Part shown: in pieces, positions 28,301 through 29,984 of the stretch
Numbering within the stretch: the stretch's first letter is position 1
Layout of the letters: each line of letters starts with the position of its first letter
IMG/VR virus record: IMGVR_UViG_3300028559_000069
Coordinates: 1 to 44,377 of that record
Strand: one strand, 5' to 3'
DNA: 44,377 nt
Source of the DNA: a virus
The notes under the pieces: generated by a model
The model's input: the letters and a program-made list of their open reading frames with translations, nothing else
What the model was told of the DNA's origin: nothing
The model's database searches: none
Position numbers and translations under genes: made by a program

Positions 28301-29976
28301 GCAACAACCTGCTTGCCGATTACTGGGGCGTCTGGACGAAATCGCTCAACAAAAGCGTCCGTTATCGGCATATATTCTTTGATGCCGGAATAATAGTTGC
28401 CTGACGCGCCTGAGATTGAAAACTTGTTTTCCGGATTCAGCGTAATGAATGGCGTCCCTGTCTTGGTATAGTTTAAGGTGCCAACATCTACCGGCGAACT
28501 TTTCTGTGTCCACGGCATTTTTACCCCCCAAATTTCAGCCTGCTTATCTTGGGTCGCTGTAATCTTCCCACCCTTCATGTCGAACCCTTGAGGGATGCTG
28601 ATGTCGTACAAGCCGAATTGTTTGTTTGCGGCCCTTTCTTCCGAGGCTTCGCTTGTCATCCATGCTCTCGGAATTTCGGAAACTCCGGTCTTGGTTACAT
28701 AGTCTTGGATTTTTGCCTTGAGTTCAGCGGATACCTTAGGGTCATTGAGAATTCCGACTGGCCGACCCTTATCGTCTGTGCCGGTTAATTTATACACGCC
28801 GCTTGCGTCCATCTTTGATAGAAGCATATCGGTCTGTTGAATTGACTTGGTTTTCCCCCATTGATCAATCCGCGCGTCAGCTTGAAGCGAACTCACATTC
28901 CATGTGTTCGTCAATGCTTTAGCGATGTTTTTGGTATCGCCTACAAACTTGTTAAGAAAATCTATATTTTGATTGCTGATTGCACCGGATAGAGCATCCA
29001 GAGGATCGACATTGGCAGGCTTGGATGTCTGTTGGGCTTGCGCAATTCGATCCAAGGCCGATTGGATTCCTTTACCGGCATCCATTGGGCCTTGGTATAT
29101 TAGCATCTTCCTTTCAGCCAAATCATCGGCTTTTAAGTTGCTGGATTCTTGGGAGAAATCCTTTCTGGCAGCGGCGCTTTTGTAGGATTCAATTTCGGCT
29201 AATTCCAATTTATCCTGTTTGGCTTTAATCGTTCCTGTCAATTGATCGCGTTGACCTTCGAGACGCAGGCGCTCGTCGCCAGTTGCTAATTTGAGACTGC
29301 TTTCAATCTCTTTTAGTCTGGCCTTGTCACTCGTAATATCTTTCTTAATTTCTGCGGCCACTGCACTGCTGGCTGATGCTTCTTCTTTTAAGATCGCAGC
29401 TTTATCCGCTAATTCCTTTGCAAGTTTCGGATCATTCCCCACCTTCGCTGGGTCGAAGCCCACCCATTTCCATGCCATCCCTTCAACAACTTTGTAAACA
29501 TGTCCGTCCTTATTTACAATTTTGCCGTCTTTATCAGGGTCGATTTCTGTCATCGCTCCACTGGCAGCATCACGCGCATACGCCTTGCCTGTTCCCGAAT
29601 CCCAAAGAACCCCGGACTTGTCCCATGTCTTCATCACTCCGCCTGACGGTGCTGTTATTGGAATAACTTTGCGATCGGCTCCTGTCCCTTGTGAAAAAAA
29701 CGCGATAGCCCCTTTTGTGTAGTCGCTCGCTTGTTGGCGGTTTGCTTTTTCTGCGGCCACAGATTGCTGCCTGGCTTGGGTTTCTTGACGCTTTTGAGCG
29801 GCAACCATTTCTTTTTGCGCTCTTTCTTGCGACTTCTGTAAGTCCTTGAGTCCTCTTTCTGCTTGCCGCATTATATCAGAACTGCCGTATTGCGCGGCCT
29901 GATTATACACTTGTGACATTCCGCCAGCATCTTTACCCTGCATGGCGCGTTGTAGCTTTTTGTCTAAGTAATTCAT
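4144..29976 (-). CDS. Giant polyvalent protein (8610 aa) with many enzyme domains
   Basis: One uninterrupted ORF of 8610 codons (roughly 0.9 MDa), ATG at 29976-29974, eight bases after the previous stop and without a Shine-Dalgarno sequence. Domains in order by approximate residue: helical/coiled-coil 1-1500; GNAT-like 1572-1682; Pro/Ser/Thr linker 1690-1900 overlapping a tRNA; zincin-like helix about 2055; DdrB/ParB-like 2285-2675; RelA/SpoT synthetase-like 2865-3180; HD hydrolase 3290-3430; adenine methyltransferase 3648-4000; SNF2 helicase 4470-5080; coiled coil 5090-5345; ART-like 5375-5695; RadC/JAB 5805-5950; second RadC-like 5995-6110; short polyvalent module 6135-6200; TGT/DpdA-like 6265-6560; phosphoribosyltransferase 6580-6790; HExxH peptidase 6940-7305; helical C-terminus to 8610. 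Polyvalent proteins of this kind are thought to enter the host with phage or plasmid DNA and blunt its defences. That role is inferred here. Whether the chain is cleaved after synthesis is unknown. Confidence 0.93.
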   Translation of the reverse strand: MNYLDKKLQRAMQGKDAGGMSQVYNQAAQYGSSDIMRQAERGLKDLQKSQERAQKEMVAAQKRQETQARQQSVAAEKANRQQASDYTKGAIAFFSQGTGADRKVIPITAPSGGVMKTWDKSGVLWDSGTGKAYARDAASGAMTEIDPDKDGKIVNKDGHVYKVVEGMAWKWVGFDPAKVGNDPKLAKELADKAAILKEEASASSAVAAEIKKDITSDKARLKEIESSLKLATGDERLRLEGQRDQLTGTIKAKQDKLELAEIESYKSAAARKDFSQESSNLKADDLAERKMLIYQGPMDAGKGIQSALDRIAQAQQTSKPANVDPLDALSGAISNQNIDFLNKFVGDTKNIAKALTNTWNVSSLQADARIDQWGKTKSIQQTDMLLSKMDASGVYKLTGTDDKGRPVGILNDPKVSAELKAKIQDYVTKTGVSEIPRAWMTSEASEERAANKQFGLYDISIPQGFDMKGGKITATQDKQAEIWGVKMPWTQKSSPVDVGTLNYTKTGTPFITLNPENKFSISGASGNYYSGIKEYMPITDAFVERFRPDAPVIGKQVVAEVREEAMARYKKSLDTYQQTAADAWAGQKMDNARVRDVMDRWSVSTPAERQDLIVELNPYQSTVPSGERRLNTRQMFESGQISAQEARLFEKSFYGKEPALPTMDEAFDDWKATNTSKAAQNYRTAVAPTSKADGSSGLFSTVSKVISGIQGGIPVIFSQTIPALFGASQDEKLKTNAEAEAKRAFVSDYFRENSTRVDFNDAAFTAARNEILKDVPVLQWANKATNDAVTGIVAPMAGLLAGSAKIAVNKLIKAQEGTWYETLGDGQAKLGDAILSKIIPDSQLSITGARNWIKSNLGLTNEESELIAGQTMGALRNMTRAVTDRTAPIMDMLPEIGKGLVTNPGNLLLGFGKGVSDLIFDPKLRGDLYSGRTANELQIAWSNFEADVDSGKLTPEKYAAHTSAIEEKTRAFNQFGIDAKNSVDSSRIGKAVSYVMDGNINPLNSKGADNTQVVKSEYEYSFSDPRSLVAKNVAAYLETRDPAYMQGARSASLNSAAENALQQRVQDYASMNGAIAENPRFGDLISGFRSGMVAPLTEYGMEILSQAIPLGAGKLLTAGKILSKAEKLGGTLNSVGRAINSFEAFENIGTKIDSLIDMGKVARPVGGRLTSSQNVWNLSVDLTKQGFVSAPSEFMQESIAAFGEAGATFGDAFNQGITGAIGGIGMTPVHYTGGAIMNFAQNAKTQAANDKALQSYVTSYNATNPSEQITFEELKSAQQYISVPDAVRNYNDRAAIINNLGNIQRAISNEKNPNVVAGLLSQRDQITWSLAANAADMQGYTEQAIMLNREIASAPKELRPVINATVRAAKGEQLTEDQEVSLFNHSLPSGEMAVKSYSQGQTKPSNEAGNLAEAMGNDLILADELMQQIKSVAPSVAKIIKKTAAEREAELRAKYGGIFKTINGKPIFFPDNKQPTTNGQAIPQNNSQSNQTTSQRNAPSGGDISRRTGDEPLPANERVVGGGWQTSPTAPKNATKPTQPKPIATAPVNQQSLTVAPEAPAITPAPVAKPRVQVTNIDSIINQGGGTVAVQENGRDVNFKQFGIVIDGDSAEVAFVELDPSEYGRGIGLEAYRYLGNELASRGITLRSSGAQYGPGKNVWLKLARQGNARLNGMRRFEFVQSTPVTPRPLPTDVLPTETPAVTEAPAAEAAPELPKQYTFTAVYVPFGSPRPVTNTQTVTASTTEEATVKRQRWQKGMSKIGVLQSITPVTPVANPEPQVSTETSATSISPDASASASANSVPEPTGSPEMAGGEGTNQDEKSSQNRPQDGQVAKSGGSYPPVAGSTPAPATPLTSEKVAPPPLPSLQPLPLGRSGLITSKREKVIAEAIEAKLLSLNANPQAAKSFATYFVRRETADGWGAEKLQEAVAGFTDAGGFIQPQEVVDNIEAINESQRKEVQSIANKVMDDIKQDPDGKNLSKSEIANLRDLVENQIAPELIRFHGAFSKIAGNASALNDGGSVGLSSGRTININAASLLQKTQQNQFSNTKAIELTISEEVGHISHQIVLAQIWRENNPDSPFDEFNAALAQAGTIWMQLPKELQDHVTAIYGKTDQQIAGFEFLRMLLQRDIAFADGKIVSADGTIITEQTFPIAFLEGLKNVFKRVFEIFSELKTNIASMLKSEGVSDVEIAQTVSLVDRARKESFDIYNNFRRLGVQARQQAYDNERDKRATAKQKAKGSNTTDGSGIRGNDSSMGSKPQGSAPSVTANTAGITLDTVAKARLAELEAADAERKANEQRAKSRRSAIVQQNTGDIANFEETINSAPEDARVIVANLMTQAVAGEQKAVLGVNFEKIPASYIALPPGIVQTSHVGANFTKNSLYGGENTRAYEKDEAEQNKVRAGALPGALNEEILTSTDPSSANASPQIAIVIDNDVNGQPRARWQTAGGNAREMMTNLSPLQDQERLSATWQKKSNQFGFGDFPEGYRGYRFLGVHDIRSPMGATAYQKLVDNLNPSTGVVQDTYDRADLDAVKIPIERLAKLSVTMSGNTAMDELAALMRDAEAIGLERNRLAPMVKNPAQSQVYMQRLILGAAFKSKPLSNLYSELVNTNKSAAMVGLIADASRTALAVRAAGNNGVADALGSLLNNVGNYILTGSGLKSALKLAAGQIESVELVGDTSVAVGIAERLRDLVVFNKQGRIVTEATQDAWRDYLDSLARSIKSYDPNAWFDAPKSISETIIAANDAHKVFVERQKLDASQIQARSMPVMSNPAKLREFENKQASEELTPLEREEYNLLLSRSGVDFMGFYADTLRENSDAFAVQKELGQRGIEAKPQQLLEARPAPSPERNIAAQNVLDNISPEFNLLNDLIAKLNLAGGKYNHKIDGDFRSNWKITREGMLLRSPTGELFVTEQVKEGVATIAPLKGGASIKYNLEVAERLFDYQLTETEKEVEPEFISILTEYAKIKKTYDQTLNSIASNMREAYTLLPPLKGAPRAFEKIAGYINDSRKKGKSIEAFDAIMEKGQDFLRATIVVDSKDDIKSVVSETLRYFAEDVEYASSIKEIKQGKHNYKTEDGRVTLVGDDRFAVPLPSGYCDINIKIEVGPRMFAELQIHIPEILVAKQGWLPLLPEKYTADSLGVPDGIGHVLYEELRSSNDSVRIAELNQLSEELYKNALNNHSQRVRSSATANRNSSQETIRTNGPVTLGKSEDGSLLSLPGSTFQAELPSNVWKEALGMPSSSQKMVSSGNVSRFRSPSNGISPLVIPNKNTTTGEDLQQEKTPIDKIVFLASQIARKAHKNQFRRDGVTPYIEHIKATVARLASADPKIQAAAWLHDTIEDSKITPAQLIERGIPEEIVDAVVLLTKNKQGSYRDYITGIQSNEIATKVKLADMMSNLADDPSPRQIEKYTQAIDLLSSPNAEAGATAKKMIYARKRKDENSGQLGFDDLLNSVRDYNQVLEKDGITEPAEKIAAAMTDLNTNAKSASEMLFDFGLTDSQNNDTGNKPNADEIQRGRDGSTTRGDDRSAEAGNPLPRSMGDLFQFMAEQREAKRDSGMDEGRGGPAALDGLEGSQPTFGSDALRAERNGDADRVVSGMGDGFDGRGNRPGDAVDATGNESGEGFSGSSDTGIIKDRPPVGSPERNFSFTRDEKLAPKGAKGKFRANLAAIKTIKTIETERRLATPEEKQSLARFTGWGSVPQVFDDARAEQIEGGAIDTMRSESAKLRRYAVDYPNSAEYYRPEAEKLDQDATTLQNWKDQWLDSYQELKSLLTPEEYLSAKKSTINAHYTSPEIIAAMWDIVDKLGFKGGNVLEPGAGIGHFFGLMPENMADTSILFGVELDNFTSRILKALYPEATIQNTGFQTADIADGSIDLEISNVPFANVPVIDKGLEMMGGPVDNLHDYFFGKGLTKLKPGGLQVFISSAFTLDKMNSDNRRWLADKADLVAAYRLPNDAFVENAGTQVTTDIIVLRKKDGQGFYHGNDFVNLGDSKTAKGEGIRVNQYFANHPQNILGNLSLDGSMYGDSKEMTVESDPNRPVPIALAQALESLPENIVSSNSANNTKVLTGRTSEFKIGSIIEENGSYYFQGQESPDVDLNKAKNRGIVRDFIAVRDLLNTQYDLELDVESSDRAIEENRVKLNRAYDTFVFRNKSFHHRSNSSLLLDDPDYTRVLGSEVEKSRTVGIGATIAKLASALKGDKEFVKADIYSKRIMMPRVQPTKADSVADALGISLGWKGRVDLPYIAGMTGLKIEQAEKALLEGGMVVRDPETSQVLTREQYLSGNVRKKLAVALESGTDYERNVEMLQTVQPQDVSIEDVRFKIGATWIPAETYKEFLKSIGIANVQITYNPGVIGLTADGWQVDARRAVSRGVEYKDYQTKEIEVVPILNALLNFRRIAIYKRDETKGADSKPILSESATSAAKAAAKKLNDRFVAWVKETPEVAERLAGIYNKEVNAFAQRTYDGQFLQFPWANKDFDIYPDKKNTIWRAIQEGYGLLAHGVGGGKTILGSAIALEMRRLGMARKPMIVVHNATLESFAKEMAKMAPAARVLVGRKDELQGSKRREFLMRIAAGDWDAVVIAHSTFDLIADDPKVEADNMKVLIDAMTASVKGSGYASLQNAKEDKQKPPTVKNAIKQIETLEVRLKELSERKTDDGILNFQQLGVDALIVDEVHRFKKMPFNTKLDAKGIDGTFSKRGYALLMRARKIQEKMGGKNIFTMTGTPVTNTLGEIWNMIRLVAPGLVKEYGIESFDQFVSKFAEIEQASEMTPSGDHKMVDRLSKVVNLPEWATLLRMAADVKLGEDLIVKNRPEIKGGKPELVAVERTAGASKWVSYIRDVLKEFEGITGKEISENPSLLAVPVQAYMASRAAAIDIRMIQPDAIDETGSKVNVMVERLMEIYNRTNDYQGTQVVFADSFNQIKTSLFDSVVPLSRLDLTTEGSGKVKFNLYDDIKAKLIARGIPENEIALITDSKYSNPKVKNALFDQVNEGKVRVIIGSTESLGTGVNMQQRMAAAHHLDVPWTPAGLEQRDGRVYRQGNIHGEMGIPVEIVRYGMKDTLDAALWQKLETKQKFITLALSGKVVGRELEESQEILSLAEQRAVLSGPFGQKIFELENKIRELELERSGHFKEASNRQKEIESAQRGMQILLRKARDIAPSMQAMTGLAETIGKNGVRITVGGVEFKTKTELASAVDSELKSATERLARDSSIGDMPLHIRSISVNGQPVLLTGKMIMKPDMVGTLQPSYSFELANSEGDLQDGITFGRVTSFPTLASRLEELGETIDAIKTSQKNNAERVRQLAEMKPITEWPMENEFQSTLVELDTTRKAMAEANGIPQKPKKEDASQFIGEVIAGEPIATSNAVISARAAFHGGPALFDEFSSDYIGTGEGAAAFGYGIYFAENVNVAEGYARTLAKKAPTITSKWVIQPVDSAQAKYKDLLNYADAAPMLISETLLNLQATPRNASNIIRDLAKTAKKPEYIKAYNGIADMIDSREIVVSIPKGYLYQVSLDVDDNELLDWDAPLSEQSPKVQAALQSVQVDNWLWEETISEKLGTNIVGAAIYKNLTATWPDAEFTADGIDPKKKASEALLAAGIQGIKYLDGDSRVGFGKVTLKATVWKMFAEGYWVAQDGAGNRLVKGTEEEARKAAEDYDAKKETAGNEPTRNLVIFDDSKIKIVSKNGRKTSLAQINARAAKLKSDVSDYLFSNGTVNLEEATNEVALQLSKVAELADAANYAQAEMFDGVATPTKKRKLKEVGNTEYDNLVKAGFEGDWVALAKAINIKGTASSILPELISGKLPVWEIIGTKIEGPEDVAATLIPLRSPYFESVKVAVMDDYNKVISSDVISIGTINETMMHSREVFRALAKIRLATGKRFTRIIISHNHPSGDPTPSAADRRITKNISEAASAVGFVVLDHVITNGSSYFSFKEAGFSFGTPAKEEKGIFGTRDKGIKAPPFVPSTAPWEKVSRDGLQRIDGLQNKETKKLINALRQGNLTAGHALLLTAKNKLTAVERIPSFMDTPTDDVFRQIMMSASVNGAYGFIIQAPFSMLSADFDRFVTKAKEFAFLSQITLLDVLTVEGSSGSMFSANEAGLLAEDPQSNLTLAESTAAPSAAGPIYSEDYTGPRFTYGLRNRPLDIGTAPKGYIIGSNGPAVGRARWGTIQYPRQLTKDEIYDYELEVMDETPATSETTAEDQQSTIGALPFYESPDAFPSIRNARTKKEIADALAAVKKQAKGFGFAKDDIFVKGAEILAERRLSEIIAPTNAEFGFAKEIDAPIEKIKRSMVRFASGMSGLSDLGNSTYVRGGLKNYGVGFDVGMLSKNAIDLLADRVINLDTQVFVDSGAFSHFVKNEKLKAKGKETLAPLDFDKIFKKYDAITEAIFEQNKVEADYPRPLFVMPDIVGDQRASLLLAEQYKDRIALAGDFNLFEPIIPIPLGELSISQAYSKIIEILKTNTLGIEIDPAKFIVGIPSNAEAVSREQLAEFLRESKPPRIHFLGAAADSNINPLLAVVAKAAPDAIVTADASKVRSEILNGVAAGKTREQAIIDALNQEDDPEVVLNGLAEGVLASEVRSDAATMPASIFASTTGYKPSHILRLKKDKWAEDGFPLAYGIKMVDELYNAGSFAGIPEDAVLVAQPSTSGKNILPYLLAQRISADQGNPVFETPVATATAKLEAKKKRYDYTMTIDDPIGYAPEAGLQSLAALNRPVVIVEDVHNTGESWMAFAGLLRRNGVNVSGVAVLNAVETRKTSARDIERVSEKIAASTNEPLDIVKPVMQGFLHGSYKQLANKIELASTNKDKAKRILDHARQRAGAVGIEAGIGLETSFLDGSTESRIGNQNNLVQGQLLARNAARAGQLQFMPDGMMDDDILFSVPLGESIGLDAALKRVPQYSKYHDLAQFLLKQKWAHLKDEKVRMIKPSDLKKNNRRAFRSSGGGEIIHGVQGISTQALLHEAAHSISVDAIKKFIDQVNVSGADYKKLLENVLKNEAAPQPIKDIIKLYFSAAEQLGIQKSMFGSTTKRVNVQSENIGFERSNFDDGIVFADLDVRGTKFAKNWEPRAYVNEKGNSAFGRKPQYTTLEVFKELYPNFYKKLVDNNLPMPTISENDYIYGRIVFSDADFQKILDSSPTPGENKFNAVVNSLLEKYAGTTLPDIFDKITKQEKEGLKKAARETQLLKVSPLNFFHKGLGRNVSRSFLFINYKEPRIATSKTKGYAGPNPDIFQKKVEDSAIKTFSNEAYGMSNIYEFIAQSFSSPEFQIMLSKLKGNKKKTIWQELVEAIKKLFKKMSSDFSGELETMLESVLRTTAEIADLNLRKNSSAKKQKTIELFFALKNILPYEPSAKLTWINGTEDTDSPQVLVLSGENGSYFRTPVKTTSQLIEIVGKELSKQMLSGENLTIENGNRIHALPVSQIDPAFYAKIPNRVYTLNEFLEAANDIGIQEFSDLAKARKPTIGKKPQSSQMIGTPISKGFSAGNSINDIAFDYVAKRSPRGNAMETLVAKEDPSENIALGMAFDNFTSDLKKESAATGNITPRQINAAPTPADEIAIISEEANAAKSFRKNEAKLATENASMKESAKEFYANVFQGRYDKLEYYAPGAKDVILSNKRNETLAAATINAMMDQIKQDIIKGFGYPQFWSKNKTRLTNFLDEILPTAARLEVAGFDDDGNFIFRDFYMRSGMMSKNETRLRGIAPGDTFIGKDGMTYRLGRFVEDRNKYVIERWMPAASQEKIFADFHSKYPETAYYLDRFIAPGMEESRYEGPSGTMTAEFNRGSLRQLFNDWPQELRDLFGPIPLEDMPYVPGYTPDVAEQKTLVALISSLLSKFKSGARKFKAGELRESGNIKNLFDGFSTRAYEAHREKIRVQTRQKLIDLAAKPETSIDPLKVKDFVPLDGTFNQLLQAVKLAQRLNPTAYPALTDALSPADDKAMAKILGDAYRLKGRGLMIHKQVARELMLGVARETTSNWLTRILSGLLERYNGGLLSTPFTAITNALSNELHKFTRAFNRLNFALISAATGDVRGAKLGAYEFGFLLRGLVSDRFMGSKFQQNRIGDIVPKELFSDQTGLEAMDIDADKTVFEQVMRLNLGGAALQAMGYGEIDTKNKQQLAYAAYRAHAEVAWSEAKKRKEVTKQINKREWMRAWMKSEDNGIHQDVYQTVVLYMMDYQNVPAWLDASQSMTTGSKVIKRLVLPFAKWPYNMARQFKVFTVDSAIDLLGTNKSKQQRIEGMANLMTMAGLVALGATVIGMGEGEEEKILGTNIDEEGNVLDAAFRTANRMNISRLARVIFAHGLMHDVDFTLDDGTGTTKDLWWRYRNYPYLKEALALGLVANGQYSEAMQQMGDIAGEYVSLGIISKIIGISEFDKNKPVGYRLTEGALDFSTSGVLPVPWRNLATRLVDPVTRSDKPMEKLGYTASPMDALFNNTPFLSKNQPSTGSRVNAAFAPFSAEKWLNRELAKINKSNMSGSERDAEIRRVKETARRYDIPIEGQIRVMKDAGLPVEKLNLGKNSSVPIAYNIQKLKNMGVGKESIALTPKGEVNMPDASTVAYTDPLMQLIRTFGGVNIKPVPRGGPKSAQITPQEKLFEK
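8060..9150 (-). other. Giant protein domain: HExxH metallopeptidase in an A/T-rich island (residues about 6940-7305)
   Basis: ALLHEAAHSIS (about 6966-6976) is a proper HExxH zinc helix. A distant NIYEFIAQSFSSPEFQ segment (about 7255-7270) supplies the Glu-containing helix typical of zincins in polyvalent proteins. The intervening stretch of about 270 residues is long for this family. The DNA from about 7.5 to 9.25 kb is strikingly A/T-rich compared with both sides. It could process the giant polyprotein itself or a host target. Confidence 0.7.
9600..10240 (-). other. Giant protein domain: type I phosphoribosyltransferase (residues about 6580-6790)
   Basis: The PRPP-binding signature is clear: RPVVIVEDVHNTGESW (about 6726-6741), two acidic residues and then T-G-x-S. 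It is preceded by a PEDAVLVAQPSTSGKN strand-turn and followed by RRNGVNVSGVAVLN, the next strand of the fold. Such domains move a base or amino group to or from PRPP. It lies directly after the TGT-like barrel, so both may act on modified-purine metabolism. Confidence 0.8.
10290..11185 (-). other. Giant protein domain: TGT/DpdA-like TIM barrel (residues about 6265-6560)
   Basis: Motifs in order: RGGLKNYGVGFD, FVDSGAFSHF (about 6356-6365), LFVMPDIVGDQRAS (about 6413-6426), PIIPIPLGELS, FIVGIPSNAEAVS and RIHFLGAAAD (about 6508-6517). A D-S-G-A-F-S start, a central P-D-x-x-G-D and a late H-x-L-G fit the tRNA-guanine transglycosylase-like barrels of the DpdA group. These swap guanine for a 7-deazaguanine in DNA as anti-restriction. 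DNA or tRNA as substrate cannot be told from sequence. Direct coupling to a phosphoribosyltransferase supports a base-exchange role. Confidence 0.65.
11380..11580 (-). other. Giant protein region: short polyvalent-protein-associated module (residues about 6135-6200)
   Basis: The segment contains FTYGLRNRPLDIGTAPKGYI, a VGRARWGTIQYPRQL strand and LTKDEIYDYEL. This compact module recurs in large phage and plasmid polyvalent proteins, commonly near RadC or ART domains. Function unknown. Confidence 0.55.
11640..11990 (-). other. Giant protein domain: second RadC-like domain lacking zinc ligands (residues about 5995-6110)
   Basis: HALLLTAKNKLTAVERIP, then GAYGFIIQAPFSMLS, then ITLLDVLTVEG and SMFSANEAGLL follow the strand-helix order of RadC. 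The HNHPSGD segment is replaced by QAPFSML, and the later Asp is not in a matching context. This looks like a catalytically dead copy, perhaps used for binding. The resemblance is at the level of pattern only. Confidence 0.5.
12130..12560 (-). other. Giant protein domain: RadC/JAB (MPN) metalloprotease-like, ligands intact (residues about 5805-5950)
   Basis: SIGTINETMMHSREVF is followed by RIIISHNHPSGDPTPSAAD and VLDHVITNGSSYFSFKEAG. This is the full RadC pattern, with His-x-His and a downstream Asp as zinc ligands (HNHPSGDPTPSAAD at about 5890-5903). JAB domains hydrolyse isopeptide-like or other bonds. RadC-like proteins are frequent on plasmids and phages, where their substrate is unsettled. 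Confidence 0.85.
12890..13860 (-). other. Giant protein domain: ADP-ribosyltransferase-like ('ART-PolyVal' type) (residues about 5375-5695)
   Basis: AAFHGGPALFDEFSSDYIGTG is followed by GYGIYFAENVNVAEGYAR, the H-G and Y-F-A-E elements of the NAD-binding half of ART-fold domains in polyvalent proteins. Further on are YLYQVSLDVDDNELLDWD, GIKYLDGDSR and RNLVIFDDSKIKI, the usual closing elements of this subfamily. Expected role: ADP-ribosylation of a host target using NAD. The target is unknown. Confidence 0.78.
14730..16560 (-). other. Giant protein domain: SNF2-type DEAD/H helicase (residues about 4470-5080)
   Basis: Walker A is LLAHGVGGGKTILG (about 4504-4517). Motif II is LIVDEVHRFK (about 4678-4687). 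Motif III is FTMTGTPVTNT. The second RecA-like half has VIIGSTESLGTGVNMQ and motif VI GLEQRDGRVYRQG (about 5037-5049). All motifs needed for ATP hydrolysis and DNA translocation look intact. It is paired with the preceding methyltransferase and followed by a coiled coil with many Glu/Lys/Arg heptads (about 5090-5345). Confidence 0.87.
17980..19033 (-). other. Giant protein domain: class I N6-adenine DNA methyltransferase (residues about 3648-4000)
   Basis: A lead-in with RFTGWGSVPQVFD and NAHYTSPEIIAAMWD is typical of large phage and plasmid MTase-helicase proteins. Motif I, LEPGAGIGHFFG (about 3819-3830), binds S-adenosylmethionine. ISNVPFAN (about 3882-3889) replaces the catalytic NPPF, a variant seen in this fused group. 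It probably methylates adenine to protect incoming DNA from host restriction. The domain directly precedes an SNF2 helicase, as in DarB-like anti-restriction proteins. Confidence 0.8.
19680..20112 (-). other. Giant protein domain: SpoT/MESH1-type HD phosphohydrolase (residues about 3290-3430)
   Basis: The motif set is intact: KAHKNQFRRDGVTPYIEH, then AAWLHDTIEDS, then KVKLADMMSNL. These match the metal-binding His, the His-Asp doublet with following Glu-Asp, and the late Asp with Asn of (p)ppGpp hydrolases of the SpoT and MESH1 group. Expected reaction: removal of the 3' pyrophosphate from (p)ppGpp, or of pyrophosphate from modified tRNA if it acts as an antidote to a toxic synthetase. In RelA/SpoT proteins the hydrolase precedes the synthetase; here the order is reversed. 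Confidence 0.82.
20440..21390 (-). other. Giant protein domain: RelA/SpoT synthetase-like nucleotidyltransferase (residues about 2865-3180)
   Basis: Core motifs of the RelA/SpoT synthetase fold occur in order. QDFLRATIVVDS (about 3030-3041) corresponds to the Asp-containing strand. GYCDINIKIE (about 3096-3105) corresponds to the GYxSxH region. AELQIHIPE (about 3113-3121) corresponds to the EIQIRT strand with its catalytic Glu. The usual His after GYxS is replaced, so activity is uncertain. Family knowledge: such domains make (p)ppGpp or, in toxic small alarmone synthetases, pyrophosphorylate the 3' CCA of tRNAs. It is followed about 110 residues later by a hydrolase domain. Confidence 0.65.
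21950..23130 (-). other. Giant protein domain: DdrB/ParB-like (residues about 2285-2675)
   Basis: The order of motifs resembles the DdrB-like ParB-superfamily domain of phage and plasmid polyvalent proteins. A QIAIVIDNDVNGQ strand is followed by ARWQTAGGNAREMM (residues about 2445-2458), which parallels the GNGR phosphate-binding turn of ParB-type domains. Then comes a helical segment of about 200 residues. ParB-fold domains bind or cleave DNA, or hydrolyse nucleotides. DdrB homologues travel with phage anti-restriction proteins. No homology search was possible. Confidence 0.5.
23540..23960 (-). other. Giant protein region: zincin-like helix with EEVGHISH (residues about 2010-2145)
   Basis: The segment ELTISEEVGHISHQIV at about residues 2051-2066 sits where polyvalent proteins often carry a metallopeptidase helix. 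It gives E-E-x-x-H rather than H-E-x-x-H. A downstream F-E-F-L-R-M-L-L helix could supply the third ligand region. With the first histidine replaced by glutamate, the site may be inactive or bind metal differently. The assignment to a zincin fold is tentative. Confidence 0.35.
24423..24494 (-). tRNA. tRNA with anticodon CAU (Met/fMet/Ile2-type) nested in the giant ORF
   Basis: On the minus strand from 24494 down to 24423 the sequence folds as a full cloverleaf. The acceptor stem has six perfect pairs (24493-24488 with 24430-24425) plus a C-U mismatch at the terminal 1-72 pair. Bases T8, A14, G15, G18, G19 and A21 are in place. The D stem has three pairs. The anticodon stem GGAGG/CCTCC holds the 7-base loop CTCATAT, anticodon CAT at 24461-24459. 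The variable loop is four bases. The T arm GCGGG/CCCGC holds TTCGACT. The discriminator is A; the next bases are CCC, so CCA is not encoded. The gene lies on the same strand and wholly inside the giant ORF, where the same bases encode a linker containing KSGGSYPPVAGSTPAPAT. The 1-72 mismatch recalls initiator tRNA, but the anticodon stem lacks the three G-C pairs typical of initiators. Expression is unproven. Confidence 0.85.
24931..25263 (-). other. Giant protein domain: GNAT-like acetyltransferase (residues about 1572-1682)
   Basis: A strand segment ending VAFVELDPSEYGRGIGLEAY is followed by RYLGNELASRGITLRSSG and then WLKLARQGNARL ... RFEFV. The GRGIG turn followed by a helix matches the acetyl-CoA pyrophosphate-binding motif A of GNAT enzymes. 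The later W-x-x-L-x-x-x-G and F-x-F-V elements match the end of the fold. Substrate unknown. The local DNA is more A/T-rich than the flanking linker, consistent with a separately acquired module. Confidence 0.6.
25300..29976 (-). other. Giant protein region: N-terminal helical segment (residues about 1-1560)
   Basis: Begins with a Lys/Gln/Glu-rich coiled coil (residues about 1-90 and again about 180-270), then a long region without a recognisable enzyme motif. Residues about 700-1250 contain several Gly/Ala/Ile-rich amphipathic or hydrophobic helices, for example GGIPVIFSQTIPALFG and GIVAPMAGLLAGSAK, then LTEYGMEILSQAIPLGAGK and EFMQESIAAFGEAG. Helices of this type are usual in very large phage polyvalent and ejection-type proteins. 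Membrane interaction during DNA entry is conceivable but unproven. A Pro/Thr/Gln-rich linker ends the region. Confidence 0.6.
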
Positions 29977-29984
29977 TATGTATG

